64,000 bases of DNA from Adenophora triphylla var. japonica (taxonomy: Eukaryota; Streptophyta; Magnoliopsida; Asterales; Campanulaceae). A program made the translations under genes and the position numbers. The notes under the pieces are model-generated. The model saw only the letters and a list, made by a program, of their open reading frames with translations. It searched no databases and was not told the origin of the DNA. The stretch covers positions 310,001 to 374,000 of the forward strand of contig JAFEMH010000931.1 of NCBI GenBank assembly GCA_022495995.1. The letters are read 5' to 3'. This document shows positions 34,013 through 45,491 of the stretch, in pieces (the first letter of the stretch is position 1; every line of letters begins with the position of its first letter).

Positions 34013-35373
34013 ATGGCAACTCCAGAAAAAGGTATGGTTAGCCAGAAGACATTGGGAGGAAGGGGCCTTATCCCGCCTATCTCAGGAATGGGGACTATGG
34101 GGACAGTGGGAGCGAAAGACACATCCACCTCGCAGCAGGTTACACCAGAGGAAAGAGAGCGAGTTACTGGAGACGGGAGAGAGAGAAATGTAATGTAGCC
34201 ACAGCCGGAGGATTAGATAGATGCTGAAGTAGAAAGGTTGCAGACCCACAACAGTTTAATTTTACAATTGCTGGAGAACAATAAGCGACTGATGACTTTG
34301 AAGAAGGCACCTACTCCTATCCCGCAGGATTTGATGAAGGCGGCGGCGAAAGGGAATAAGGAGGCGGATAAGGGAATAATCGTTTTGGATGACTGTAAGC
34401 GACTTAAGGAGACGGAGCCTGAGAAACTGAAAGAAGTAGAGGCAAGATTGGATGGGCCGCAAAAGCGGAAAGCTGGGGAATACATGGAAAATGGGCGGAA
34501 AGTTAAAGTTTATCATTGGCCGTATACCTCTCAGATGTCATCTTTTTACTATGAGAATGATGAGGATGATACCGCTTCGACGGAAGAAGGGTATGGAGAA
34601 CAAGACGTGAGGGCTTCTAGAGGTGGCGAGAGATCTAAACAACTAGAAAAGGGAAAGGGTGCGGGAATAAGCCGCTTTGGAGAAGAGGAGGGGTTGAAAA
34701 AACAGTTGGCCGAGATGGCAAGAAGGTTGGCAGAGTTAGAAAAGGGAAGTGTAATTGATGGCGAGAAAGATTCCTTTGTCGCTCCTTTTTCTAAATATAT
34801 TCAGGAGGCGGAGCCCGCTCCAGAATTTCGGTTGCCTACATTGACTAAATATGCGGGAGTAACTACGGCCAGGACACATGTGGCGGGATTTGAAGTTACC
34901 ATGGCGATAATGACCAAGGATGATGCTTTGCTGTGCAAAACCTTTGCCAGCACCTTGGAGCTTCAAGCTTTAGATTGGTTCATGCAGCAACCCGCTAATT
35001 CCATCTTGGGGTATCAAGACTTTAAAAGGAAGTTTTTGGCGAGATTTGGGGCTGTGGGGACTCAGCCAGTGGTGTTACAAGAGTTGATTGGGATTAAGCA
35101 GAAGACGGGAGAGGGTCTTGTAACCTATACCAACAGGTTCTTGTTGATTGCTAACCAAATTTTCGAGATAGAGCCCAAGTACGTGATCATGATGTATATG
35201 TCTGGCCTATTATCAGAGTCATTTAAGAGAGAATTTAGAATGAGGTTGTCAGTGACCTTGGGTGAATTATATGAGCGGGTTAAGGCGTATTGTGGGGGAG
35301 AGGACATTGATGAAGGGACAGCTAACACTTCAAAGAAAAGTGTTAAAGTTAAAGGTCCAACCCCAGAAGAAAG
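34013..35373 (+). pseudogene. Gypsy gag polyprotein, truncated
   Basis: The frame starts at ATG 34013 (MATPEKGMVSQKTLGG). It is interrupted by two TAG stops (34196-34198 and 34211-34213) and continues as VERLQTHNSLILQLLENN. A charged linker with a coiled-coil stretch (LKKQLAEMARRLAELEKG, about 34695-34746) precedes the Gag core: FSKYIQEAEPAPEFRLPTLT, DALLCKTFASTLELQALDWF, FKRKFLARFG, GLVTYTNRFL. After KKSVKVKGP the sequence leaves gag and enters the tRNA-like element. Gag would assemble the retrotransposon particle. The two stops and lost C-terminus make this copy inactive. Confidence 0.85.
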
Positions 35374-35463
35374 CAAATTGCTTTCACCAGGAATCGAACC
35401 CACGCTGGGTGCATCAAGAATCTTATATCCCCCTCCTTTTACCACTCGGCTATGCCCCGGGGG
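35373..35463 (-). ncRNA. tRNA-derived sequence with A and B boxes
   Basis: On the minus strand the A-box-like TAGCCGAGTGGT (35441-35452) and a perfect B box GGTTCGATTCC (35390-35400) lie about 40 bases apart, as in tRNA genes. The T stem pairs poorly and I could not fit a good anticodon stem. It is more likely a decayed tRNA or SINE head than a working gene. Confidence 0.4.
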
Positions 35464-35487
35464 ATTAAAAAAAAAGACCTTACCTTT

Positions 35488-37368
35488 ATTTTAATCTGTC
35501 TCATTTTAAGATTTTTAGTTGATTTATTATTTAAAATGGATAATGGGACCTTTGTCATTTTTACAACAAAAACTCTCTATCCACTTTCTCTTTCCTACTT
35601 TACTTTTCATAATTACAATATTTTTTTTTAATTCTCATGTCAAATCAAACTAAAAACATTAAACAGAGATTGATGGAGTATATTCTTAATCATTTAAAAA
35701 CGAAAAATATTCTCATCTACTCTTCATAAGGATATTTTTTGTGTTTGAAATTCATGATATTTTAAAAATTAATTGATAATGCTGGTATAGAGCAGACTCG
35801 GTCTAGCAATTAGGTTGTTATCTGGCGTCTAATATCTAAAATCACGAACAAACGTCTAGCCAAAATGGTCTATAACTAACACCCTTCGGCGTGAGGATAA
35901 GGATAAGTGTAAAATGACCTTACCTTTTCATGAAGATTATGGGTAGATATTTATACCAAATTGGTGGGACATGTTGTAAATCCGTTAAATCCGACGGTAA
36001 TATAGAAATTAACCGTTTTCAAGAATATAAGAGTTTGTTACTTTGACGACATGGGTTACGCATGTTTACCTTGATCAAAGTCGCTCAAATAAAATGAGTT
36101 CTACCTGAATTCGTGCCTTGTTTATACAGAGAAACGTACGAATGACTGATCGTATGTCAACCCAAGTTAGGTTGGAACCTATAGAGGGTCGGACCACAGC
36201 TTTGATCGACATAACTTGTTGGTCGCTGGCCAGTTTATGGGACACGATGACGGACCTTTGGGCGTACTTGGTTCGTGTAATTGTATTGACGTTGGGCTGG
36301 TTTCAAGTACAACCCGTTACTTTTGTTCCGTTCATTAATCATTTATTGCATTCGTATAATATACTTCTTTTTGTCTCAAATATGTAGTCTCGTTTCATAT
36401 TATTGTCCCAAAATAGTTCTTTTTTTCAAAAAAAAAAAAGAAAAGAAAAAGCAGCTTTAGTACAATTTTAAATGGTACAAAAGATTAAAGAATCAATATA
36501 ATCAAATCAATAATTTAAATATCTTTCAAAAAAATTCTGATCAAAGTTAGAAGAGGAAAAAATAGTTTCCATATACGCTTCGTTCCATAACAAAGTGATA
36601 CCAATATTAAAATAGAAGAGATTAAGAAAAAATAGTATAATATTGATAATAGAGGAGATATTAATTTGGAAAATAAAATAACATAAAAAATAAAATAAAA
36701 ATAATAAGTGAATTGTTGTTGTTATGGAGGGCAAAACAAACTAGAGTTCAACTCTATCAACACAATAATAATAATAATTAAATGGAAATTATTAAATAGG
36801 AATAACTTTATTATATCCATTTATTTATCTCGTGTCCAAGCATAATTACAAAGGATAACATCATCCACCATGCCCAAACTACAAACATTATTTATTTATT
36901 TATTTTAAAATATTTCTTTTTTCTTTTGATTTTTCATTCTGAATAAGACAATTAGGTAGGCCCCCTCGGACCCACTCTTCTAGCTTTTGAGATGAATTAG
37001 TTTGTTTGTCTTTTCATGTGTCACAATTGTTTTTCACCTCAAAATAAATACCATATCTTTAAATTAAAAAAATATTGTAATGCAATTTTAGAAATTATCA
37101 AGTGTCCGATTTAATTAGACCTGATGAGAATTTTATATAGATATAAATGATCAATAACTTGGTCTTTGATTTACCTACTTGAAATCCATCCACCACCCTT
37201 ACATTGTTGCAAGAACGGGTGAAAACAACGGCTCTCAATCAAGATACTTATCGTGATACGTGATACGAGAGAAGAGTAGTTTTGCAAGGACGGATGGAAA
37301 ACAATGGCTCTCAATTCGTTTCAAATATTGTACGTGAAATTGGTCTGCATATGATGTGATCCTGTAAA
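35488..37368. repeat. Segmental duplication, copy 2 (uninterrupted)
   Basis: Matches 27172-28209 plus 31636-32636. It serves as the empty site that proves the 28210-31635 insertion. Local indels (for example loss of an ATTT run and a CATAGCTTTTG stretch) separate the copies. Confidence 0.93.
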
Positions 37369-37403
37369 CAATTTTGAGTTTAAGATTTTGTTGAGACATA
37401 AAA

Positions 37404-37546
37404 TCTATAGTATAAATGGAAGGGGTGTTTGCTACATATTTAACAATGCCGCGCCGAAATTCCCATTTTCTTCTTAATTTTTTATTTTTTTTTAATTAAA
37501 AAAAAAATAAAATAATTACGTGGCCTTGGACACGGGCATATGCTAG
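37404..37546 (+). mobile_element. Candidate 143-bp Helitron remnant
   Basis: It starts TCTATAGTATAAATGG after A and ends GGGCATATGCTAG before T, the start and end pattern of plant Helitrons. The 3' hairpin is weak (CGTGG…CACG), so this rests on the end motifs. Confidence 0.4.
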
Positions 37547-37561
37547 TAAGGTTAAATAATA

Positions 37562-37967
37562 CTCCCTCCGTCCCAGACCATGGGTATATGGGGTGAATTT
37601 CACGCTTCTTAAGAAATTTTTTAAAAAATGAATAAAAGTTAAATGTGAGATATGGAATAGTAGTTAAATGTGTGGTAGAAAATAGGAGAGAGAATGTAAA
37701 AGTTAAATATGTGGTAGGGAATAGGAGAGAGAATGTAAAAGTTAAAAATATTTAATAGGAGAGAGAATGAGTGGGAAGAATAGTAGTTAAATGTGTGGTA
37801 GAGAATAGGAGAGAGAATGTATAAGGGTATAATGGATGGTTTTTTTGTAAATATATGGAGTTGATAAGGGTATAATATATTCAAAAACTTTCCATTTATG
37901 GAAATGAACTCTTGGTCTGGGACGGATCAAAAGGGAAAGATGAACCCTTGGTCTGGGACGGAGGGAG
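37562..37967. mobile_element. Stowaway MITE
   Basis: TA duplication, ends CTCCCTCCGTCCCAGACCA and TGGTCTGGGACGGAGGGAG, nearly perfect inverted repeats of over 20 bp. The interior holds tandem AGGAGAGAGAATG motifs. Confidence 0.9.
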
Positions 37968-38195
37968 TACAAAAGTGTCACCTATTTCCTACCATGCTAA
38001 TTGGTTTGGTTAGTGGTCCTTTGAATAACATGTTGATGCATGTGTTGTTTCAAAATATGTCTCCCAAAGTGTGTGGAGTGGATGCAATAATTGTGACATG
38101 CTAAAACTCTGCATTTATACACACAGATTGACTTTAAGCAAAAGCTTTTCAGTTCGTACCCTTATAAAAACTACTCCTTCATTATTTATTAAATA

Positions 38196-38473
38196 CTCCC
38201 TCCGTCCCAATAATAGCTTCCCATTTTGCCATTTTGGGTGTCCCGTTAATAGCTTCCACTTTCCTTTTTTGGCAAAGGAATCTTCACTATTCCCTCCACT
38301 CATTCTCTCTCCTCCATTATTTTAATACTCACAACACCATTATAATTTACTATTCTCTCCACTCATTCTCTCTCCTATTTTCAAATTACACTCACATCAT
38401 TTTTACTTCCCCCCCAATTCCTTAATTTGCGTGCTGCCCAAAAAATGGGCAGCTCTTATTGGGACGGAGGGAG
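38196..38473. mobile_element. Stowaway MITE
   Basis: TA duplication; ends CTCCCTCCGTCCCAATAA and TTATTGGGACGGAGGGAG. Confidence 0.9.
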
Positions 38474-40211
38474 TATAAGTCATTTCATTATTACATGCAC
38501 ATATGTAACTAGCCTATTATAGCATGTTATGTTGGAGTTAGTTTAGGCCTTTCCAACCGCGTATATCTCGTAAGAAGATTTTAATATTGTGTGGCTGAGC
38601 TTGCCCGACTGTTATGCAATCAAACTGACCCAGTCCCAAATCTGATTAAATACTTTTATCTGCAAGTGTTTGTAACCAAGTATATGAATCAGTCAAAGTA
38701 TAGCTATTCTAGAAAGTTTTACTTCCATCTCATCTTCATTTTCTTGATTTATCTCAAAAAGAAAAAGAAATAAGAACAAAATCTTGTTTCCTTGACCAGG
38801 AACAAAGCATCATTCTCCATGGCATCAACAATCTGCTGATAAAAATCAAACATTGAATTTGACCACTTCAATTTTAAGGATTGTGACCTTCACATTCTTG
38901 TCCAAAACCAAGGTTTCTTTACCCTTGTTTTCATCTATACCATCAATATATATGTCCTGATCCCTCTTGTTTTTATTTTCCAATATTTAATGTCTTTGTT
39001 TAATAACAATGATAAATAGCATAATTCTTGTGAAATACTACCAAACTTAATCCATTCAATCTTAAAATTATTCAAAAATACTACCAACAAGTTTAAATTT
39101 TAATTAGAATAATTAAATTAACATAAACTATTGGTCTAAGTTCGATTAAGCTGACCACAAAAAAATGAGAATATCTTTCGGGACATTAACATAAATTATT
39201 GATCTAAGTTCGATCAAGCTGACCACAAAAAAAATGAGAATATCTTTCGGGACAGAGGGAGTAAATCAATACTGAAAAGAAAGGGCTAGGGTACTATTAG
39301 GTGTTGAGCCACAAAATCTACCTTCTTTAGATCTCTTAAGAGTCAAATCTTAATACCTAATTTTCCCAATTAGGTACACCAATTTGCCTTAAAAAAAGTA
39401 GCACCAAGAAAAAAAAAAGAAACATGAATTGTTTAAACTAGTAAAGAAACACACAAGACATTGACAATCTAAGATACTTTTGGGTAGTGACTGGATTGTT
39501 CATATTCTCCATACCTAAAAAGTGTAATAGTGGTAGAATAAAGTAGATTCTCATAGGTGAATGAAATCTATGACTTGGAATCAAATAGTGGACAGTGACT
39601 ATCTACTCAAAGGTCAAACAAAATGACAATTAATATATTTTTTCCTCTTGTTCATGGAATTATGGGGTTTGGGATTGGAAGGGGTAGAAGAGGACATTTT
39701 ATTGATAAATCATATCTGGTGATTTATCGATAACAATTTTTAGAATTTTATTGGGAAGATAAGATAAACAATAATGGCTGGTCAAAGTTCACTTGTGTTG
39801 ATCATCAAAAGCTGCGACGGAGGGAGTTTATATAGTATATATAATTTATTCGGAACCTAGCTTCCACACAATCAGCATTCCATAGGAATTCATTTTCATC
39901 TTCTCTCCCTTTCCTCAAAAGGATTTTAAAATCCGAATGCAAATGTATAAACATAAGAGCAAGGTTGAGAAAGACAAATGTTCACCGATGATGACAAGCA
40001 AGTTCTAACAATAAGTTGCGCAAAACCTATGGCCCGTGTGGCACTACACGATGGACTTAACAAACACCCAATACCTGAGCAAGACGCATTAATGGCAAGT
40101 CACTTTACGTCTACAGATTCTACACTACGAAAATGGACAAAGTAATTTCAAACTAATTAAGATAGTACTACATTAAATAAATAAAAAGATAAGCTAAGAA
40201 TCAGTCCTTAC
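38474..40211. other. Intergenic DNA downstream of the OBERON gene
   Basis: No gene found. A tandem duplication of about 66 bp lies at 39119-39252 (TAAGTTCGATTAAGCTGACC, AATATCTTTCGGGACA) and ends in GAGGGAGTA, as if grown from a MITE end. Another solitary MITE end is near 39817. Confidence 0.6.
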
Positions 40212-43062
40212 TTACGGGTTTGTCCTGTCTTTTGGCTGGGCTTCGGTATTTGATGGAATACTGTACACATTTTTGAGCAAATCCTGAATTTTTGAGTACA
40301 TCATTGCCTGCGAAGGCTCCCCCACGGGGCCCACACCACTACTACTGTGTGAAGCACGTGAAGAACTCTCCTGAAGTTTAATCTTCTCGAAAAGATATTG
40401 CCTCTCGGCCTCCGCCTCACTCAATCGGAGTTTTAAGTATCTGCTGGTATATTCTTCCTCTGATTTCTCTGACTTGGCAAGAACAATTTTTTGCAGCTTA
40501 TCAGCCTCTCGTCTTGCTTCATTTGCTTTGAGTTGAAACATGTCAGCTTCTGCTTGTTTAAGTCTGACAATGCTCTCTAGCTCATCAATCTGCTGCTTCT
40601 TTTGGTGCTTCTCCAGTTTTAGCTCTGCAACCTCCCTGGCCTTGTCCTCGAGCTCACTGTCACATATCTCGAGAGCTATGCGGGCTTTCTTAAGCATTTT
40701 CATCTTTTCTTCAGCCACGACTTCCATTTTCCTCACTGCCTCTTGCACCACTTCAGCAATTCTGTTGCAAGCATCTTGTGGAGCTACTAGTTTGCCACCT
40801 TCCCCAGGTTCTGGATTCTTTGGCGAGTCCATCCCAAGCTCTACAAAAGCAAATACAAGAACCCATATAAGACGAAGTAGCTCATGCACCTCTCACACAC
40901 GCACACACACACATTAAGACGAACAAGGAAAGAATGAATGGAAAAAGGAAAACTACCCCCTCCATCCCCAAACGTCTATCATGTTTGACTTTTCACACAT
41001 TAGGAAAGGAAGACCATTAATTAGAATGAAGCATTATAAGTTGTCCATGTTAAGCTAAATATCCTCCCTCCATCCCAAAATGAATGTCCGAAAAATTTCC
41101 AAGTTCTCTCTTCATCAAGAGTAAATTTGAATTTTTTTTGGACATTCATTTTGGGACAGGGGTAGTACTTCTTTGCTTTTAGACGGGTTAGGTACTTAAC
41201 ACAGTACAAAAGCTCTTTTTTCGCAAGGCCTTGGGTTCAAGTCATCTCGCTTGCATTCGCTACCTGAAATATTGCGAGTGCACATGTTGGCACCAGAGAC
41301 ATTTGTTGATCTCTCTAAATGTGCAGAGGCATATTTGTTTATCTCTCCTCGTGTGGACGGGGAAGAAGTGAGGGAGAGTGTTAAGCTTGATATACATGGT
41401 TGGACTCCTGTCCAGAAGCTTAAGGCTGTAGTTAATTGGTAACTTAACCATCTTTTATCTCTATAATTATAACATTACTTTTGCCGTTACTTTTGTCCTC
41501 TCTTACAATATTATCCCTTAACCAACATCCTATGTTACCTCTTTATAATCTTCATTTTATCAACTTATCCCTTATATATTAAAGCCATTTTTATAAACAA
41601 AAACTTACAATTTAACATTTATTTTTGTAATTTTTATTTTATTTTTTCAAATCTTGAACCATGAAAAATTGTATATGCATATACTTTCACACGAATCATG
41701 TGTGCCACAGTTGCTTGTTATGAAACTACACTCTCAATGAGTGGAGAGTCTGGAGACAACTACAAAGAGAACATGCAGAAATACAATAATGGCGACAAGT
41801 TACAAGAAGATATGGAGTACTCCCTCCATTCCATAATGAATGTCCAAAAAATGTCCAAATTTACTCTTTGATCAATAGCAGCTTTAAAAAATAAAATTGG
41901 ACATTCATTTTGGGACGGAGGGAGTACTTGATTACGTACCCTGGAAAAATATCATCATAACTCGGAAAGCAGTAGACTCAGCCAATCCACCCTTCAACTT
42001 TTCCACAAGTTCCTCACACCTCCGGAAAAGTTTCCTCCCTCTGGGATCCTCACTGCCACGGAAGATCCTACTCACAAAATCGAGTTCCCTCATCAAAGCA
42101 TCACGGTTCCAAGTTGGTGCACAGTGCTGAAATACATCTTTAACCCATCCGAGGAGCTCAGACGTACGGTTGCATGCCCTGCACCTAAATAGCATTTCCG
42201 GTAGACCACTTCCATCTTTACCAGTAGGCCCCATACAAATTTGTTTCTCGCGTATAGCACAATCAGTATGAGTCCAGTGCGAGCAGAAATCACAACCAAT
42301 CCAACGGCATGTGTTAACCTCAAAATCGAATTTGTTACAAATCACACACATGCAAAGGTTACAGAAACCTTTCCGATTGGTGCACAAGTCACAAGTACAA
42401 TCTTCAGCTGGAAGCTGGTTTTGACAAGCTATGTTTCTGCATCGCTTATAAAGGAAAACCTCAATCAGCGAGGTCTGAGAAAGGCTGATATTTGGATGTA
42501 GGAATGCCTGGATTCCCGTGTTAATGGCAACTATAATCTCGAGCTGGACCCGGTGGACCCTAATCAATGTATTAGCAGTCAGATCCAACCTACTTTGAAC
42601 AAGCTTTTGTAAGCCGAAAAATTCCTCTCGCTGGTTGGACCCACCATTTCCCTCAAGAATTGTGCGGAGCCCACCCTTTAGCTCCTCTAGATACCCGTCT
42701 GGAAGCAAATGCATTTTCTCCGAAATTATATCAACTCTTTCCTTAGCTATATCTCGTAGCGAAATCTTGTCTGAATTAGAAAAACGGCGGGTGACTGAGT
42801 GTTCAGCAAAATCATTCTCGACTTTCTCAGATTCCAACTTCTTAGGCAGAAGAGTATCAGCAGTTGGCCAGGTCTCTCGTGAATTGGCACTCTCTGTGGG
42901 TGACTCACGAGGATCTTGTGGGTCAGGAGATGTGTGGACGTCCATATTAGCGGAAAATAAGGATGGATGCAAGCCAATAGGCCGTGGTAGTTGTCGAGGA
43001 GGCAGCATATTTGGTGAAGGTTGATGATGATGAATGTTAGATCCAGATGATCCTCCTCCCAT
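40212..43062 (-). CDS. OBE1: OBERON1/2-like PHD-finger protein
   Basis: Two coding exons: 43062-41940 and 40840-40212, joined in phase 1 (GT-AG). The product is about 583 residues; Arabidopsis OBE1 is of similar size. Start chosen at 43062 (MGGGSSGSNIHHH) because OBE1 begins with a similar Gly/Ser stretch; an in-frame ATG lies eight codons upstream. Order of parts: Ser/Pro-rich N-terminus, helical block (ERVDIISEKMHLLPDGYLEE), Cys-rich region CDLCTNRKGFCNLCMCVICN, PHD finger (CRWIGCDFCSHWTHTDC … FRCRACNRT), helical block WVKDVFQHCAP, and in exon 2 a long coiled coil (VREVAEL, LESIVRLKQAEADMF, LKLRLSEAEAE). OBERON proteins act in the nucleus, redundantly, in root and shoot meristem formation. 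Open throughout, so probably functional. OBE1 versus OBE2 rests on synteny with HSP90-6. Confidence 0.92.
41062..41165. mobile_element. Stowaway-like MITE in OBERON intron
   Basis: TA-flanked, from TCCTCCCTCCATCCCAAAAT to ATTTTGGGACAGGGGTAG; the ATGAATGTCC arms are inverted. Confidence 0.75.
41820..41924. mobile_element. Stowaway-like MITE in OBERON intron
   Basis: TA-flanked, CTCCCTCCATTCCATAATGA to TTTTGGGACGGAGGGAG, about 105 bp. It ends 15 bases from the exon 1 splice donor. Confidence 0.85.
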
Positions 43063-43968
43063 TGAGAAACCTCCACAATTCCACACATGTGATAAAACAA
43101 GTTAATTTTTTGATACCACTATGACTATATGCTGATTAACTTCTCAAGAGAAACAATACAAAGAGAGCTAATGGTTGGCATGGCGAAGCCACGTTTGATT
43201 TTGGAGCAATGTCATCTTTACCACCTTCAAGTCGTAACATTTTTACCACTAAAAACCGCAATTTTGTCAATTTAGACGCATCGGTTTATGAAATATATAC
43301 TACTATATCATAATTTTGGCCCCCTTCTAATGAAATCCGGGATTCGTCACTGACGGTTAGGGGTTATAATTAGTAAGTTATGGAATATATAGAGGGAAAT
43401 ACCCAACATGTAACATTGACAATATAGCTCCATTCATGAAGGGACTTTTTTTTAAAAAAAATAAAATAAATTTTTTACTCCCTCCTCCATAAAATGAGGG
43501 TTGTGAACAAAAATGGGTGCTACTATCGGGATGGACGAGGAAGTAGGTTTCATCCTTTTCAATTTCGACCAAATCAAGAATATCCTTAGACTGGAAACAG
43601 CAAATAGAGATCAAATCCAAAGATTTGCAAGCTCTAACATAATCCAACCAATAAAGAAATTTACATTAACCCCAAAACATATGAAGTAATATGCTCCATT
43701 TGATTGCTACAAAATACATTGAAAGCACAATCAACAGGCATACACACACACACACACACACAAATCCAGTTTAGGGGGAGGGAGAGGGGGAAGAAAAAAA
43801 ACTTTTCTTTTGTTCAAATTCAAGGAAAAACATGAACTGATCTGATCTGGGACCTCTGGGTCGATAGTTTCTATGTTAAAAGAGGGGGGGGGGGATTGGA
43901 GGGTTTCCATTGCAATTTTCTTGTTTTTGTTACTAAACAAACAGATAAGCTTAAGAAAGATAACTCAC

Positions 43969-44090
43969 CTGTTGATGCAGATTCAAAAAAACTGCTGATG
44001 GAAACCCTGTTCTTCAATGGAGATAATTTTTGGTTTTTTGGGGCGAACCAAAGAAGAAAGAAGAAGTCAACACTTTAGACGTTGACAAAG
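43969..44090 (-). other. Probable 5' untranslated exon of the OBERON gene
   Basis: On the minus strand the stretch ending CATCAACAG is followed by a strong donor GTGAGT at 43968. No coding frame is present. The sequence between it and the ATG at 43062 would be a leader intron. A run of ten G (43884-43893) and a CA microsatellite (43740-43762) lie in that intron. Confidence 0.45.
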
Positions 44091-44099
44091 CATGAATAG

Positions 44100-44586
44100 G
44101 AAATCAAGTTGAGAAATGGGAATTCGCTGGCCTGGCCGGGCCCGCCAAGGTTGACCGCGTGGGTAGCCAGTCTGTTGGCTTATTGTCAAGTTGTACCCCT
44201 CCCACTTTCCTTTTTCTTTTTTTATGCTTTTCCCTTAAAGCAACCTTTACCATGTCACCTATAAAAATAAATTTAAAAAAATAAAATAAAAAAATATTGC
44301 AATTATATTTTAAGAGGACTATCCATTACTAATCCAAATGAATTTCAAAGTGACACTCTTTTCATTACATAATAAGTGTATAATCTTTTTTTTTATAGAA
44401 TATTAAAATTGGTATTAATACTTCATGAATACCATTACTAATAATATTTGAAATTTAATAAAAGAAATAATAATAAGTTTTTGATACACATTAAATTTAA
44501 TTGACAAATAATGACATTTACTATGAGACTAGTGAAAGTATATTCATTTTCTAAATAATTTTAGAAAAAATAATGTCCTAAATAAT
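44100..44586. other. Upstream region of the OBERON gene
   Basis: AT-rich; no gene seen. Confidence 0.4.
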
Positions 44587-45359
44587 TAGGGGTGTACATG
44601 GTTCGATTTAGTTCGATTTGAGCCAATTTATGGACCGAACCACTAGTAATCGGTTTAAAAAATCTCAAACCGAATCGAACCATGAAAGAATTCAAACCGA
44701 ATCGAACTAAACCGTCATAGTTTAATTCGGTTTGGTTCGAACCGCGATTTGATTTTATGGTTCGAGCCGCGTGTTTAAACCACAATTCAAACCACGGTTT
44801 AAACCATGAAATAGAACATTATTTAAACCATTAATTAGAATATAATTTTAGACTACACAATTAATTGTCATGTTTGTTTAAATTTTTCAAACATAACATA
44901 CATTAGAGATTTAGTATTTAAACACAACTTGAAATAGTAATTCAATTTATGATAAAAACATGTCATTTGAGTAATTGTAATAGTATGTGCTAAATAGTGA
45001 ATTAAAATTATTACAAGAAGATTAACCAAAAGAAAAAAGGATTATGAGCTAAAACTAATAAATAGAATTAGAAATTTTCAAATCTAAGTGTAAGGTGAAA
45101 ATGAAATATATGCATATATACGGTTAACATCAAACGTTTGGTGGTTTGGTTTATTGGTTCGGTTTGATGGTTCGGTCTCGCGGTCTCGAACCGTGGTTTG
45201 GGGGTCCAAACCACAAACCAAACCGAACCACACGGTTTGACAATTTTTGAAATCAAACCAAACCAAACCACTATTGTTTAAAAACCGAACAAAACCGCAA
45301 GGTTTGATTTGGTTTGGTTCAGTTTCAAACCGCGATTTAAACCTAACCACTTACACCTA
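44587..45359. mobile_element. Non-autonomous hAT element, GGTTTGGTTC-rich
   Basis: It starts TAGGGGTGTACATGG and ends CCACTTACACCTA. TAAATAAT lies directly before it (44579-44586) and again two bases after it (45362-45369). Interior full of AACCGAACC and GGTTTGG motifs; open frames there are repeat artefacts. Confidence 0.75.
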
Positions 45360-45491
45360 GATAAATAATGCTTGATCATCAATTCTAACATATCTGATTT
45401 GGATAGACCAGTTCCTTCTAGTGCACCTAATAATATGTATACAGAAACATGATTCTTCTATTCATGTAGAGCTTTAAAGAATGCGAACTCA

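Larger units (their letters stand above)
32637..35373 (+). mobile_element. Truncated gypsy retrotransposon: LTR, primer site, gag
   Basis: A single LTR (about 32637-33456), a clear primer site and the first part of gag are present. Protease, polymerase and 3' LTR are missing. The element starts exactly where segment copy 1 stops matching copy 2, and ends at a tRNA-like sequence just before copy 2. GAGATAATGGCGA-type repeats fill the LTR. Confidence 0.8.

Noticed and set aside
35373..35463. Functional tRNA gene
   Set aside because: A and B boxes are good, but T stem and anticodon stem do not pair convincingly; kept only as a tRNA-derived sequence.
36118..36387. 89-codon frame in segment copy 2
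   Set aside because: The matching region of copy 1 (about 27810-28060) is shifted and stopped, so there is no sign of conservation as protein.
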